Both the position numbers and the translations under genes were made by a program. Of a stretch of 7,027 nt of DNA, positions 5,377 through 7,027 are shown one piece after another. Position 1 is the stretch's first letter. Every line of letters starts with the position of its first letter. This DNA is from Lautropia sp. (GTDB lineage: Bacteria > Pseudomonadota > Gammaproteobacteria > Burkholderiales > Burkholderiaceae_E). The notes beneath the pieces are model-generated. The model was not told the origin of the DNA and did not search any database. It was given only the letters and a program-made list of their open reading frames with translations. The stretch covers positions 1 to 7,027 of the forward strand of contig JACCRJ010000424.1 of assembly GCA_013813615.1 (NCBI GenBank), read 5' to 3'.

Positions 5377-7027
5377 CACGGGCGGCCGTAGAAGGTGATG
5401 GACCAGTTGACGAATTGGCCCTCGTCCTGGCTGAGCATGTCCGTTACCTCCAGCGTCCAGCCGCTGCTGCCGGCGTTGACCGGCTCATTCATATGCCGCA
5501 CGGAGCCGAACGCAAAGTCATTATAGGCCCCGCAATTCACCGGCATCTCCGCCGGGTTGTAGCAGATGTGCTCATCGGCCAGTTCACTCACCAGGCCCTG
5601 CGGACTGGTCAGGCGGATGCGCAGGTCGCCGCTGCTGGGATGCTCGGTGTTCTGGGCGGGGAAGTTGGCCGACTTGGCAGTGAACTTCACTTCCACGAAT
5701 TCGATCCTGCCGATCGCGCACGGGGGAACGGCAATGGATTCCGCCACCGGTTGCGGCGCGGGAGACGGCACACCCGGCACCGGATCCGGCAGCGGCTTGT
5801 TGACGACGAGTCGATGCGGACCACAGGTGATCAGGCTGTCGCGGCCGCCGACGCTCGTCCAGGACTGCGCCAGCTGCACTGCCGCCTGCGCGTCCGCCAC
5901 GCCGAAGCCGTACTTGTGCGAGAAGTTCAGGCCGAAGTGGGTCGTCCACTCCGGATCGGGGGTGGGCGGCAGGCCCGCCGGGAAATCGTTCTTTCGCGCG
6001 GAGGAAGCGAGGATCAGGCGGACGTCACGCCAGGTCAGCGCCGGGTTCGCCGCCAGCATCAGTGCGACCACGCCGGAGACCATCGGGGTGCTTGCCGAGG
6101 TGCCGGTGAAATCCGAGCGATAGTCGCTGCGTATCGCTGTGGTGGTAACGAGGGTGTTGGTGAAGTTGTTGCTGGGCTCCGGCGGCAGGTTCGACGAGGG
6201 GGCGCAGACCAGCATGTTGGCGCCGCGCTCGCCGTAGAAAGGCTGTCGGCCGTTTGGATCGACCGCGCAGGCGGCAATCACCCCGAGCTTGTTGACGTAG
6301 CCGTCGTAATTGGAGTTTTCACGCACGCACGGCTCCACGCTCGGCGTGGCCTTCAGGTCCGGGTTGTAGCAGCCGCCATTGCCGGCCGGAAAGACGTAGA
6401 TGGCGCCCTTGCCGTTGCGGCCGTTGGCGATGCCGCGCTCGATGGCTTCGATGAAACTCGGCTCGACAGGATGGAGGAAGCCGTCGTCGGGCGAGCCCCA
6501 GCTGTTGTTGTAGACCGCGTTGAACGCCAGGTCACGGTTGAGTGCTTCGTTGACATCCGTGTCGACGGAGGTGGAGAGCGCGTTGTAGCCGACCAGCTCG
6601 GCGCGCGGTGCGACGCCGGCGACACCGCGCCCGTTGAAGTCACGGGCGACGATGAGTCCGGCCACCGACGTGCCGTGGTTGTCGTCGGCAGCGCAGGGCA
6701 GCGGAAAGGCATTGCCGCGATGGGTCTGCCGGTAGTTGTAGCTGGCGTTGGCGACGACGTTCGGCGCAAGGTCCTCGTGGACCACTTCGATCGCGTCGTC
6801 GATGACTGCAATCCGCACGCCTTCTCCGCGGGTCCGCTGCCAGGCGGAGAACGCCTTCAGATCTTCACCGGACCGTCCGGAGACGGAACCGTCATTGTTC
6901 AGGTGCCATTGCAGCGCCACTTTCGGGTCGGCCCCGGTCAGCAGCGGCACGTCGGTCGGCAGGTACTGCACCCGGCAGGCGGTGTCCTGGATGACCACCG
7001 GCGCCGGGCTCGGCGACGGTGCAGGCG
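5376..7027 (-). CDS. Kexin-like S8 serine protease with C-terminal P-domain (N-terminus beyond the window)
   Basis: The frame runs off the right edge. Bases 7025-6999 still encode an in-frame Pro/Ala/Ser linker (PAPSPSPAP), so the GTG at 6998 is unlikely to be the start. Numbering from that codon, about 540 residues are seen. The catalytic domain opens kexin-style with DPKVALQWHLNND and carries D67 (RIAVIDD), H108 (DDNHGTSVAG), oxyanion-hole N207 (FPAGNGG) and nucleophile S301 (GTSASTPMVSG), all intact. A second Pro-rich linker (about 401-427) leads to a P-domain (430-540) with GDLRIRLTSPQG, SGWTLEVTD, VNWSITFYG. In kexins the P-domain stabilises the catalytic domain and helps set calcium dependence. 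Ten cysteines (C8, C102, C210, C224, C244, C265, C392, C427, C479, C489) suggest disulfides and an exported enzyme. No prodomain lies directly before the catalytic domain; the overlapping downstream gene supplies a prodomain-like protein. Dibasic cleavage specificity is possible by family, but not shown here. Confidence 0.93.
   Translation of the reverse strand, partial: PAPSPSPAPVVIQDTACRVQYLPTDVPLLTGADPKVALQWHLNNDGSVSGRSGEDLKAFSAWQRTRGEGVRIAVIDDAIEVVHEDLAPNVVANASYNYRQTHRGNAFPLPCAADDNHGTSVAGLIVARDFNGRGVAGVAPRAELVGYNALSTSVDTDVNEALNRDLAFNAVYNNSWGSPDDGFLHPVEPSFIEAIERGIANGRNGKGAIYVFPAGNGGCYNPDLKATPSVEPCVRENSNYDGYVNKLGVIAACAVDPNGRQPFYGERGANMLVCAPSSNLPPEPSNNFTNTLVTTTAIRSDYRSDFTGTSASTPMVSGVVALMLAANPALTWRDVRLILASSARKNDFPAGLPPTPDPEWTTHFGLNFSHKYGFGVADAQAAVQLAQSWTSVGGRDSLITCGPHRLVVNKPLPDPVPGVPSPAPQPVAESIAVPPCAIGRIEFVEVKFTAKSANFPAQNTEHPSSGDLRIRLTSPQGLVSELADEHICYNPAEMPVNCGAYNDFAFGSVRHMNEPVNAGSSGWTLEVTDMLSQDEGQFVNWSITFYGRP

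Noticed and set aside
4841..5398. Plus-strand open frame (185 codons) opposite the prodomain-like gene
   Set aside because: No domain, signal or ribosome-binding site is apparent. The minus frame has a signal peptide, a prodomain-like fold and an overlap with the protease gene.
5566..6123. Plus-strand open frame (185 codons) opposite the protease gene
   Set aside because: The opposite strand encodes the P-domain and catalytic Ser region with intact motifs; this frame has no recognisable features.

Overview
The window is high-GC, gene-dense DNA that reads as a Gram-negative proteobacterial chromosome. Codons end mostly in G or C. Several products carry Sec-type signal peptides, periplasmic adaptor (HlyD/MFP) folds or extracytoplasmic protease domains. 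I cannot name the genus from sequence alone; a gamma- or betaproteobacterium is an inference. There are six protein-coding genes, two of them cut by the window edges. I see no RNA genes, insertion sequences, CRISPR arrays or integration sites.

The left two thirds (1-4677, + strand) is a tight operon. It starts with the C-terminal end of an unidentified protein, which overlaps by 4 bases (ATGA) a short secreted RND-type adaptor. After a 75-base gap comes a cytoplasmic GAF-like domain joined through one membrane helix to a HlyD adaptor. This overlaps by 4 bases (GTGA) a large polytopic protein that combines a PqqD-like N-terminus, a complete site-2 protease (M50) active site and a C-terminal HlyD adaptor. 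Three successive genes thus carry lipoyl/barrel adaptor modules, yet no ABC ATPase, RND pump or TolC-like channel is visible. The set looks like an envelope-spanning export or processing machine whose energising and outer-membrane parts are elsewhere or beyond the left edge.

The right third (4696-7027, - strand) is a convergent two-gene operon. The first gene, whose start lies beyond the right edge, is a kexin-like (S8B) subtilase with an intact Asp/His/Ser triad and a C-terminal P-domain. Its stop codon overlaps the start of a small secreted protein whose C-terminal part looks like a subtilase prodomain. No prodomain precedes the catalytic domain in the visible part of the protease; a Pro-rich linker sits there instead. 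The arrangement matches the Aeromonas sobria protease ASP and its separately encoded chaperone ORF2. The likely model is a protease folded and inhibited in trans by its downstream partner.

The two operons face each other across 18 bases. Whether the exporter/S2P cassette and the protease pair work together is open; adjacency is the only link visible here.
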